A model generated the notes under the pieces. That model had not been told where the DNA came from, did not search any database, and saw nothing but the letters and a program-made list of their open reading frames with translations. From positions 1-6,954 of the forward strand of contig JAGPVK010000138.1 in the NCBI GenBank assembly GCA_018067055.1: a stretch of 6,954 nucleotides of DNA. The letters run 5' to 3'. The first letter of the stretch is position 1. The number at the start of each line of letters is the position of its first letter. The stretch comes from Sphingomonadales bacterium (GTDB lineage Bacteria > Pseudomonadota > Alphaproteobacteria > Sphingomonadales > Sphingomonadaceae). Shown here piece after piece: positions 1-5,169 of the stretch. A program made the translations under genes and the position numbers.

Positions 1-599
1 ATATAGAAGACGGGATGGCGGCTCTTCTTGATGTCGCTATGGACAAAGCCGCTGATATCATCCGTGCCATTATATTCGGTGTCGAGCAGCACGTCGAGTT
101 CGGCGCGGGTTTCAACCAGATATTGCTCGTCGATGGTTTCAAAGCTGGGAATCCCCTTGACCAGCGGGTGATCCGGCTGGGCATTGTCGACAGTGAACGG
201 GATGATCGGCGGATGGGATAAAAATCTGGTGCCAAGCGTGTCGGCGAAAACCGGCATTTCATCCGGTGCGTCGACCAGCCCGTTTTCCAGAAATCGCAGG
301 ACCGAGTTGGTGCCATGCAAGGCAAAATAGCGCCCGCCGCCTGTAACGAAGTCCTGAATGTTCTTTTGTGCGGCTTCGCTGGGCTTCAGGTCGCAGGTAT
401 AGCTGACCAGAAAATCCGCGTTGCGGATCGCTTCGAGATTTTCATAATCCTCGAATACGCGCACCCGGATGCGGTCGTCCTCGGCGAGCAGCTTCATCAC
501 TTCCAGCCGGGCATAGTCGATATCATGATATTTGCCGGCGGCGACCAGCACGCACTGGATCGGTTTCTGGTCGGGGCGGCGTTCTGGAGCTTCGCTCAT
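1..599 (-). CDS. ThuA-like domain protein, 3' end cut by left window edge
   Basis: The first 199 residues are visible; the C-terminus lies beyond position 1. The product has the start of a ThuA-like (class I glutamine amidotransferase-like, flavodoxin-type) fold. After a short polar N-terminus comes a hydrophobic strand (IQCVLVAAG, residues 14-22) followed by KYHD (23-26), matching the usual G-x-x-HD entry of the family. A later GGGRYFALHG segment (about 105-115) matches the conserved loop that ends in LHG in ThuA proteins. No signal peptide is evident. ThuA proteins are often linked to sugar metabolism, but their biochemical role is poorly defined, so I assign no reaction. The ATG (599-597) shares its A with the TAA stop of the VOC gene (TAATG), and AGGA at 611-608 lies upstream, so it is the last visible gene of a coupled three-gene run. 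The family call is good; the function is unknown. Confidence 0.8.
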   Translation of the reverse strand, partial: MSEAPERRPDQKPIQCVLVAAGKYHDIDYARLEVMKLLAEDDRIRVRVFEDYENLEAIRNADFLVSYTCDLKPSEAAQKNIQDFVTGGGRYFALHGTNSVLRFLENGLVDAPDEMPVFADTLGTRFLSHPPIIPFTVDNAQPDHPLVKGIPSFETIDEQYLVETRAELDVLLDTEYNGTDDISGFVHSDIKKSRHPVFY

Positions 600-1147
600 T
601 ATTCTTTTCCTATTACGGGGTTTGTCTGGCCATCCCAGTCGAGATGCATTTGCCGCATCGCCGCAAAGCCGTCGATACCGGCCTGCGGGATTTGCAGATA
701 TTCGATGATCGTGCCGGGGCCGCCGCCATAGTCGGCGTAAAAGGCACCGCCAACACCGCCGGGCAGGCTGACTTCCTGAATGATCTCGCCACCGGCGTCT
801 TCGGTCAACGCGCGGGCATGGCCCAGATCATCGACGATCAGGCAGAGATGCTGCACGCCTTGCAATCCTTTTTCGCGCCAGTCCTTGAACATGGATGGTG
901 CATCATTGTTCGGGCGGATCAGCTCGACCTGGATATCGCCCCAATAGCCGATTGCCATGGAAAACTGGATATCGGATGGCTCGCCGCGATATTTTACATC
1001 TTCCACTTCCACTTTTTCGGTGTGGAAAAACGGGCCTGCGCCCATTTTCTGCGTCCAGTAATCGAGCGCTGCATCATAATCGTCCGGCACATAACTGATC
1101 TGCATGATCGAGCCGAGCTTGGCGAGAGAGGCCGGATTCTCGCTCAT
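599..1147 (-). CDS. VOC superfamily (glyoxalase-fold) protein
   Basis: This 182-residue protein is a vicinal-oxygen-chelate enzyme made of two beta-alpha-beta-beta-beta modules, roughly residues 10-80 and 96-155. The probable metal ligands are Q16 (in SIMQISYV), E75 (QVELI), H100 (GVQHLCLIVDD) and E149 (IIEYLQ). They sit at the four positions used across the fold, and Gln/Glu/His/Glu is the ligand set of human glyoxalase I. Related families include methylmalonyl-CoA epimerase, lactoylglutathione lyase and extradiol dioxygenases; the sequence does not choose between them. The start is the ATG at 1147-1145, which overlaps the GST stop as ATGA and has AGGA at 1157-1154. A reading frame open further upstream to 1267 lies inside the GST gene and is not used. 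The neighbouring GST makes a glutathione-linked substrate a fair guess (inference). A Met/Asp/Trp-containing tail (about 156-182) follows the second module. Confidence 0.85.
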   Translation of the reverse strand: MSENPASLAKLGSIMQISYVPDDYDAALDYWTQKMGAGPFFHTEKVEVEDVKYRGEPSDIQFSMAIGYWGDIQVELIRPNNDAPSMFKDWREKGLQGVQHLCLIVDDLGHARALTEDAGGEIIQEVSLPGGVGGAFYADYGGGPGTIIEYLQIPQAGIDGFAAMRQMHLDWDGQTNPVIGKE

Positions 1148-1773
1148 TCGCTGTCCTGCCAGACTTTGGCCGATGGGCGCTGACCGATCAGGTCGACAAA
1201 TTTCGCCAGATTGTCGGTGCCCTCGGGCAGTGACCAGCCGACGGTATAGCCGAATTGCACGAAGCAATAAGCGATGAGGTCAGCCATGGTGAACTTGTTC
1301 TGGCAAATATAGTCTTTGCCCTCGAGCTGGGCGTCGAGCCATCTCCATTTATTGTCCGACATCCGTGACAGATCGGCGGCGCCTTCCGGGCCGACAACGT
1401 CCATCCGCGGTTCAAACATTGGCCGACCACTGCCGCCACGGAAGCCCAGGGTCATTGGTACAGCGATTTCCAGATCAATTCGTCTTGTCCACATGCGCAC
1501 TTCGGCGCGCTCGAGAGCGGTAGTACCGATCAGCGGCGGTTCGGGATGGGTTTCTTCAAGATATTCAGCAATCGCCATGATCTCACTGAGCATGAAGCCG
1601 TCGTCCAATTGCAGCACTGGCGTCGTGCCGAGAATATTCTTGTCGGCAAATTCCGGCTGGCGGTTCTCCGCTGTCAAAATGTCGATATGAACCCGTTCGA
1701 TATCGAGACCTTTTTCCAGTATGAACATGCGGATAAAACGCGGGTTGGGACCAAGACTGGAATAAAGCTTCAC
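1144..1773 (-). CDS. Glutathione S-transferase family protein
   Basis: This 209-residue cytosolic GST has an N-terminal thioredoxin-like domain (about 1-78) and an all-helical C-terminal domain (about 90-205). The N-terminal strand and turn YSSLGPNPR (4-12) carries the Ser/Asn residues usually found at the glutathione site. GTTPVLQL (49-56) contains the cis-proline P52. LSEIMAIAEYLEE (62-74) is the gamma-glutamyl-binding segment, with E64 kept but isoleucine where the common ES motif has serine. The family conjugates glutathione to, or removes it from, electrophilic compounds, and sphingomonad members include ether-cleaving and dehalogenating enzymes. The substrate here is unknown. The start is a GTG (1773-1771), chosen because AAGGAG (1788-1783) lies nine bases upstream and translation from it begins directly with the first strand. 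In-frame codons further upstream add an unlike 38-residue stretch. It is the first gene of the minus-strand run and overlaps the VOC gene by four bases. Confidence 0.9.
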   Translation of the reverse strand: MKLYSSLGPNPRFIRMFILEKGLDIERVHIDILTAENRQPEFADKNILGTTPVLQLDDGFMLSEIMAIAEYLEETHPEPPLIGTTALERAEVRMWTRRIDLEIAVPMTLGFRGGSGRPMFEPRMDVVGPEGAADLSRMSDNKWRWLDAQLEGKDYICQNKFTMADLIAYCFVQFGYTVGWSLPEGTDNLAKFVDLIGQRPSAKVWQDSE

Positions 1774-1782
1774 GTGACATAT

Positions 1783-1788
1783 CTCCTT
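1783..1788 (-). promoter_or_regulatory. Shine-Dalgarno site that decides the GTG start of the GST gene
   Basis: On the minus strand the sequence reads AAGGAG, then nine bases, then GTG. No in-frame ATG competes nearby. The only close ATG (1780-1778) is out of frame, would lie two bases from this site and would give a short unrelated peptide. Confidence 0.75.
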
Positions 1789-1791
1789 CGG

Positions 1792-1809
1792 GGCGGATTC
1801 GCGTCCGCC
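1792..1809 (-). promoter_or_regulatory. GC-rich hairpin or dyad just upstream of the GST ribosome binding site
   Basis: GGCGGA (1792-1797) and TCCGCC (1804-1809) are perfect inverted six-base arms around a six-base loop. On the minus strand the hairpin ends four bases before AAGGAG. It could be an operator at the start of the transcript or an RNA hairpin that affects translation. There is no U-tract, so it is not an intrinsic terminator. The symmetry is seen directly; any function is inferred. Confidence 0.4.
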
Positions 1810-1837
1810 TCTATAGCATCGAAAGATACACAGGTAA
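1810..1837 (-). promoter_or_regulatory. Weak candidate promoter for the GST-VOC-ThuA run
   Basis: On the minus strand TTACCT (1837-1832) and TATAGA (1815-1810) are separated by 16 bases. The -10 is fair and the -35 poor against the housekeeping sigma consensus. A start about seven bases downstream would fall inside the 1792-1809 dyad, so that dyad could act as an operator. Low confidence, because the match is weak. Confidence 0.22.
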
Positions 1838-1874
1838 TCGCTGCGGGCTATCCTCTCAAAAACAACAGGCGATG

Positions 1875-1896
1875 CTGCCAGATTCACTAGTGGCAG
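1875..1896. promoter_or_regulatory. CTGCCA-N10-TGGCAG dyad in the divergent intergenic region
   Basis: Perfect six-base inverted arms lie around a ten-base spacer, between the GST gene (minus) and the Rieske oxygenase gene (plus), with its right end 59 bases before the oxygenase ATG. Size and position fit an operator for a dimeric regulator. No convincing -35/-10 pair was found for the oxygenase: TTGCGT at 1907-1912 has only a poor -10 partner. The rest of the 182-base gap shows no gene. Confidence 0.35.
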
Positions 1897-1944
1897 TGGC
1901 GCTTCATTGCGTTATTTTGGCCAGAACGAGAATATTCAGTTTTC

Positions 1945-1950
1945 AGGAGA
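1945..1950 (+). promoter_or_regulatory. Shine-Dalgarno site that decides the start of the Rieske oxygenase gene
   Basis: AGGAGA followed by five bases and ATG (1956-1958). The reading frame is open upstream to 1872, but that part lacks a comparable site and does not look like family sequence, so the ATG at 1956 is preferred. Confidence 0.75.
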
Positions 1951-1955
1951 AGATA

Positions 1956-3536
1956 ATGGTCGAGACGTTAACCGGACATAATCGGTCCAACGGCATTTCC
2001 TACGTAGAATTGCTGGAAGGCGACAAAGTCGCGCCGCCCGCCGTGTATCTTGAAGAATCTCCCATGGAGCCCGGAGTCACCACTGTCGAGGTCAGCCGCT
2101 ACTGGACCAAGGAAGAGCATGACCGGGAAGTCGAGCGGCTCTGGAAACGCGTCTGGCAGATGACCTGTCACAAGGATGATATAAAGAATGTCGGCGATAC
2201 GTTCGTCTACGATATTGCCGAGCTTTCCTTTCTGATCGTCCGGGTCTCGGAAGATGAGATCAAGGCGTTCCCGAACAGCTGCATGCACCGGGGCCGGGCA
2301 ATTTGTGACCATCACAAAAAAGGCCAGAAGGCGCTGCGCTGCCCGTTCCATGGCTGGTCATGGGAACTGAACGGTAAGCTGAAGGAAGTGCCCTGCCAGT
2401 GGGATTTTCCGTCGGTCAGCGAGGAAACCCACAGTCTCAAGGAAGTGAATGTCGGCGAATGGGGTGGCTTCGTGTTCATCAATCCGGATCCGGATTGCGA
2501 GCCGCTGGAGGATTTCCTTGGCGACATCGACCGGCATTTCCAGGTTCCCTTTGAGCGGCGGTACAAGGCGGCGCACATGATCAAGCGGCTGCCCTGCAAT
2601 TGGAAAATTGCTCAGGAAGCGTTCATGGAATCCTATCACGTGGTCGGCACCCATCCGGAATTGATGCCAGCTTTCGCCGATGCGAACAGCAAATATGATG
2701 TCTGGCACAATATGTCCCGGGCGATGTCAGCCCACGGACAGCCAAGTCCGCACACCGATCTGGTCAATCCCGACCCGACCGCTTTTCCCGATGAAAAAGC
2801 GTTCCAGAGCTTCATTCACCCGATCAGCAAGCACAAGTTTGAACGGCTGGAAGAGAATCGGGTCAAAGTGTCTCTGCCCAACGGCAAGAGCGGCATTTTC
2901 GACATGGAGGCCAATTATATCGAGGGTGATGTAACGTCAGCCGATCCGCATATGTGCAACTGGATCGGTGGCAAGATCGCGCCGGCTGACGAAAATATGC
3001 CGATGGTCTACACCGATGTTTCTGCCCACGCATTGCGGAACGAGGCTGCGCAGGCGCGCCGCGAGGAAATGCGTCCCGCCTGGGGCGATATGGTCGATGA
3101 TATCAGCGATGCCGATCTCGTCGATGCGATTTTCTACAGCGTGTTCCCGAACATCAGCCCCTGGGCGGATTTCAACCCGATCTTCTACCGGTTCCGGCCC
3201 GATGGCGACAATCCCGAGCAGTCGCTGCACGAGGTGATGTTCATGGTCGCGCTGCCCGAGGGTGCTGAACGGCCCGAGCCCGCGAAATGTACATTTCTGG
3301 ACTTGCATGACGATTATACGCAGGCAACCGAGTTCGGCAGCTATCTGAACAAGATTTTCAATCAGGATTATCTCAATCACAAGGCGATGCAAAAAGGCGT
3401 GAAGAGTCAACCGCACGGCGTATCGCTGTTTGCGGAATATCAGGAATCCAAGCTGCGGCATTTTCATGAAACGCTAAACCTGTGGCTGGATTCCGAGGAA
3501 GCGCCGAAAAGCCCGAAGCGGAAAGTGGTCGCCTGA
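1956..3536 (+). CDS. Rieske non-haem iron ring-hydroxylating oxygenase, alpha (catalytic) subunit
   Basis: The 526-residue product is a Rieske oxygenase large subunit, which uses O2 and electrons from a partner reductase or ferredoxin to hydroxylate a substrate. The Rieske [2Fe-2S] ligands are C109 and H111 (CMH) and C129 and H132 (CPFHGW). The catalytic domain has the NWKIAQEAFMESYH segment, with iron ligands H228 and H233, and E225 where naphthalene dioxygenase has the bridging aspartate. D471, in NQDYL, is the likely third iron ligand (inferred by position). H233 and D471 are 238 residues apart, against about 150 in naphthalene dioxygenase, and this accounts for the extra length over the usual 400-460 residues. 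The C-terminus is lysine-rich. No beta subunit, ferredoxin or reductase lies in the window, so it may work as an alpha-only oligomer with a distant electron chain. It is followed at once by a thioesterase gene. The family is certain; the substrate is not recognisable. Confidence 0.93.
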   Translation: MVETLTGHNRSNGISYVELLEGDKVAPPAVYLEESPMEPGVTTVEVSRYWTKEEHDREVERLWKRVWQMTCHKDDIKNVGDTFVYDIAELSFLIVRVSEDEIKAFPNSCMHRGRAICDHHKKGQKALRCPFHGWSWELNGKLKEVPCQWDFPSVSEETHSLKEVNVGEWGGFVFINPDPDCEPLEDFLGDIDRHFQVPFERRYKAAHMIKRLPCNWKIAQEAFMESYHVVGTHPELMPAFADANSKYDVWHNMSRAMSAHGQPSPHTDLVNPDPTAFPDEKAFQSFIHPISKHKFERLEENRVKVSLPNGKSGIFDMEANYIEGDVTSADPHMCNWIGGKIAPADENMPMVYTDVSAHALRNEAAQARREEMRPAWGDMVDDISDADLVDAIFYSVFPNISPWADFNPIFYRFRPDGDNPEQSLHEVMFMVALPEGAERPEPAKCTFLDLHDDYTQATEFGSYLNKIFNQDYLNHKAMQKGVKSQPHGVSLFAEYQESKLRHFHETLNLWLDSEEAPKSPKRKVVA

Positions 3537-3538
3537 CG

Positions 3539-3961
3539 TTGGGCGATATCACGGCGGATCAGATTCCGGACGGTTTCGAGCGGGCGAAATTTTCCAGTCC
3601 GTTTCTGGATATGGCGGGTCCTTATTACGAGCGTCAGGGTGAAGAGTGCATCATTGTCGCGACCCGCATCAACAAGGGCCATATCAACCATATCAGGGTT
3701 GCGCATGGTGGGGTGCTGGGCACGCTGGCGGATGTTGCGCTCAGCTATCAGGTGCACCGTGCGGAACAACCCGCGCTGCCTGTGGCAACGATGAACCTCA
3801 ACACCAACTATCTGGCCGCGGCGAAACTCGACGACTGGGTCGAGGCCTATGCCAGCATAGACAGGATCAGCAAACGCACCGCCTATTGCAGTGGACGAAT
3901 ATTCTGCGGTGATACGGTATTGATGACGATGAGCGCCGTCTTCGCCATTTTGCGGAAATAG
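3539..3961 (+). CDS. PaaI-like hotdog-fold thioesterase
   Basis: This is a single hotdog domain of about 140 residues from the proposed start. The key segment is HGGVLGTLADVALSYQ (56-71 from that start). It carries the HGG turn and D65, nine residues after the histidine, as in PaaI-type acyl-CoA thioesterases, where this Asp is catalytic. The following strands (VATMNLNTNYL, then RTAYCSGRIF and TVLMTMSAVFAIL) complete the fold. The likely role is hydrolysis of an acyl-CoA or aryl-CoA in the cytoplasm. The start is uncertain. TTG at 3539, two bases after the oxygenase stop, gives the normal family length. CTG at 3533, or ATG at 3482 inside the oxygenase gene, are also open in frame, but 3482 lacks a ribosome binding site. 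Adjacency suggests cotranscription with the oxygenase. The gene converges on the LuxR-type gene with a 24-base gap that shows no terminator hairpin. Confidence 0.85.
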   Translation: MGDITADQIPDGFERAKFSSPFLDMAGPYYERQGEECIIVATRINKGHINHIRVAHGGVLGTLADVALSYQVHRAEQPALPVATMNLNTNYLAAAKLDDWVEAYASIDRISKRTAYCSGRIFCGDTVLMTMSAVFAILRK

Positions 3962-3985
3962 CGGCTACTTCACGCCATCCTGGGG

Positions 3986-4798
3986 TTAATCGGTCGCGCC
4001 CAGATATCCCAGCTGACCGGCCTTGAATATAGTCTGTCCGCGATTGACGCTGTTCAGCTTTTGCCCGGCCCGATTGACATGATAGCGGATTGTCGCATGG
4101 CTGAGCGACAGGATCATGCTGATCTCCTTGTCGGTCTTGCCGATCGCCGCCCAGTGCAGACACTCGGCTTCGCGCTTGGACAGAATGCAATTGGCTGGCA
4201 TCCGATGTTTCTCGCGCATCGCCAGAACATAGCCGGTGACGAACCGGCTGGTGACAATTCCGAAAAAGTCGGAATAGAGACGGTAGGCCTCGGTGAGATC
4301 GGTAATGCCATGTTCAAGCGTCGAGAAACTCACGGCCGCGATCTGGCCAAACGGCAGATGGACGGGAATCAGAATGTGGGATTTGGATGTAATGGATTGG
4401 GCGTAAAAGTCCTTCAGGTCGATCTTGTCGAGATATTCATTCGGCCAGTGACCGTGAAAGCCGTCGGCGTTGCACCAGACCGGTTCGCTTTCATAGCGAC
4501 AGGCCCTGGGCAGCGGAGAGCTGAGCGCCAGCCGGGTATCTTCCCACCAGCGTTCGCCTTCGGCGACCCAGCCGAAGACATCCTTGTTGATCAGGTTGCC
4601 GTCGGCATCGACGAGATGCGCCTTGGAGGAAATGTCCGCCGATACCGCGATCCGGAAGCCATAGGATTGGGCAATTTCATGCATTGCTTCGGCAGCAGGC
4701 CGAATTTCAGACGGATTGGTGATGGTAACGCTGTCGACATTTTCCCGAAATCGTTGCCGGCCAATCTCGGGAATCTCGGCAATAAAATTCTCGGCCAT
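3986..4798 (-). CDS. LuxR-family transcriptional regulator, autoinducer-binding-like N-terminus
   Basis: The product has 270 residues. The C-terminus (about 205-265) is a clear LuxR/FixJ-type winged helix-turn-helix: LSKREAECLHWAAIGKT (206-222), then EISMILSLSHATIRYHVNRA (225-244) and the KL at 247-248. The N-terminal 190 residues resemble the autoinducer-binding domain, with a central sheet region (HILIPVHLPFGQIAAVSFS, 141-159) and W77, W84, W85 and W108 in the pocket region. At the place of the acyl-homoserine-lactone-contacting Asp-Pro pair, the sequence reads Ser-Pro (S94-P95), so the ligand may not be a classical AHL. No luxI-type synthase is in the window. The ATG at 4798-4796 has GAGGAG (4813-4808) nine bases upstream. 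It lies downstream of the E1/lipoyl genes on the same strand, across a 126-base gap with dyads that could be its own operators. The regulated genes are not known; the flanking units are the obvious candidates. Confidence 0.88.
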   Translation of the reverse strand: MAENFIAEIPEIGRQRFRENVDSVTITNPSEIRPAAEAMHEIAQSYGFRIAVSADISSKAHLVDADGNLINKDVFGWVAEGERWWEDTRLALSSPLPRACRYESEPVWCNADGFHGHWPNEYLDKIDLKDFYAQSITSKSHILIPVHLPFGQIAAVSFSTLEHGITDLTEAYRLYSDFFGIVTSRFVTGYVLAMREKHRMPANCILSKREAECLHWAAIGKTDKEISMILSLSHATIRYHVNRAGQKLNSVNRGQTIFKAGQLGYLGATD

Positions 4799-4855
4799 TC
4801 CACTCCACTCCTCACGACGCTTATAATTATTGTTATTGTTCGCCGTGTGTCGCGT

Positions 4856-4881
4856 TGTTTGGTTTTGTAGTCAACCAAACA
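4856..4881. promoter_or_regulatory. 26-base perfect dyad upstream of the LuxR-type gene
   Basis: TGTTTGGTT (4856-4864) and AACCAAACA (4873-4881) are perfect nine-base inverted arms around TTGTAGTC. The dyad lies 58-83 bases before the regulator ATG and 44 bases after the lipoyl gene stop. It is not followed by a T-run in the direction of the minus-strand transcripts, so a classical terminator is unlikely and an operator is preferred. On the minus strand its centre includes TTGACT, a good -35 match, but no acceptable -10 lies 16-18 bases further on. Symmetry is seen directly; function is inferred. Confidence 0.5.
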
Positions 4882-4918
4882 TTCCTATTGATAGTGATAG
4901 GTAAAATCTATTGTAGTC
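4865..4918. repeat. Eight-base direct repeat TTGTAGTC, two copies
   Basis: TTGTAGTC occurs at 4865-4872, filling the loop of the 26-base dyad, and again at 4911-4918 near the lipoyl gene stop. The copies start 46 bases apart, on either side of the second dyad. They may be half-sites of one binding protein, or chance in an AT-rich stretch. Confidence 0.35.
4884..4901. promoter_or_regulatory. Second dyad, five-base arms with an eight-base spacer
   Basis: CCTAT (4884-4888) and ATAGG (4897-4901) flank TGATAGTG. It starts two bases after the 26-base dyad and has the same eight-base spacer. The short arms mean chance is possible, and the case rests on the shared geometry and adjacency. Confidence 0.3.
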
Positions 4919-4924
4919 GCCTCC

Positions 4925-5158
4925 CTATTCGATCGTCCCGATCAATTCGCCAACGGGATATTCTTCACCGTCGGCCTGGATGATGATTTTCAGTTTCCCG
5001 CTTGCCGGAGATTCGACTTCCTGAGTCGATTTCTCATTTTCCAGCGCATAAATTTCCTGACCGGCGGTCACGTCGGCACCGTCTTCGACCAGCCACTCCG
5101 CAAGAATGCCCGATTCCATGCTGAAGCCCAATTTGGGTATCCGTATTTCTGTTGCCAT
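4925..5158 (-). CDS. Free-standing lipoyl (biotinyl/lipoyl-attachment) domain protein
   Basis: The 77 residues make one complete lipoyl domain and nothing else. IRIPKLGFSMESGILAEWL (5-23) is the standard N-terminal strand set of E2 lipoyl domains. K43, in ENEKST (40-45), is the expected lipoylation site at the beta-turn tip. The matching second half (VESPASGKLKIIIQADGEEY then VGELIGTIE) ends at a TAG stop. In 2-oxoacid dehydrogenase complexes this domain normally forms the N-terminus of E2 and carries the acyl group from E1; here the linker, E3-binding and acyltransferase domains are absent. Nothing downstream looks like a broken-off E2, so it appears to be a genuine small carrier protein. 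Eleven bases separate it from E1 beta, with only a weak AGAAG-type ribosome binding site. Biotin attachment is less likely because the neighbours are E1 genes and the site lacks the MKM motif. Confidence 0.88.
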   Translation of the reverse strand: MATEIRIPKLGFSMESGILAEWLVEDGADVTAGQEIYALENEKSTQEVESPASGKLKIIIQADGEEYPVGELIGTIE

Positions 5159-5169
5159 GGTTTTTTCTT

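Noticed and set aside
644..1183. 179-codon plus-strand open frame opposite the VOC gene
   Set aside because: Antisense shadow. The minus-strand VOC protein has recognisable metal ligands and coupled start and stop codons.
1148..1267. N-terminal extension of the VOC protein by 40 residues
   Set aside because: The extension overlaps the GST gene and has no family similarity; the ATG at 1147 has an AGGA site and an ATGA overlap.
1774..1887. N-terminal extension of the GST by 38 residues to an upstream ATG
   Set aside because: It would place the dyad and the AAGGAG site inside coding sequence and adds residues before the first strand that do not fit a GST. The GTG at 1773 has ideal spacing.
4820..4825. 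TATAAG as -10 box of the LuxR-type gene
   Set aside because: It is a good hexamer, but no -35 lies 16-18 bases upstream, and a start from it would fall in the ribosome binding site.
4061..4870. Long open frame (269 codons) on the plus strand opposite the LuxR-type gene
   Set aside because: It is the antisense shadow of a clear regulator gene. The translation has no recognisable domain and covers the regulator's promoter region.
4856..4881. Intrinsic terminator for the E1-lipoyl genes
   Set aside because: The stem is AT-rich and is not followed by a T-run on the minus strand, so it is better described as a dyad of unknown role.
4925..5158. Lipoyl gene as a truncated remnant of an E2 gene
   Set aside because: The domain ends cleanly at its natural boundary and the downstream DNA shows no acyltransferase-like reading frame in any frame.
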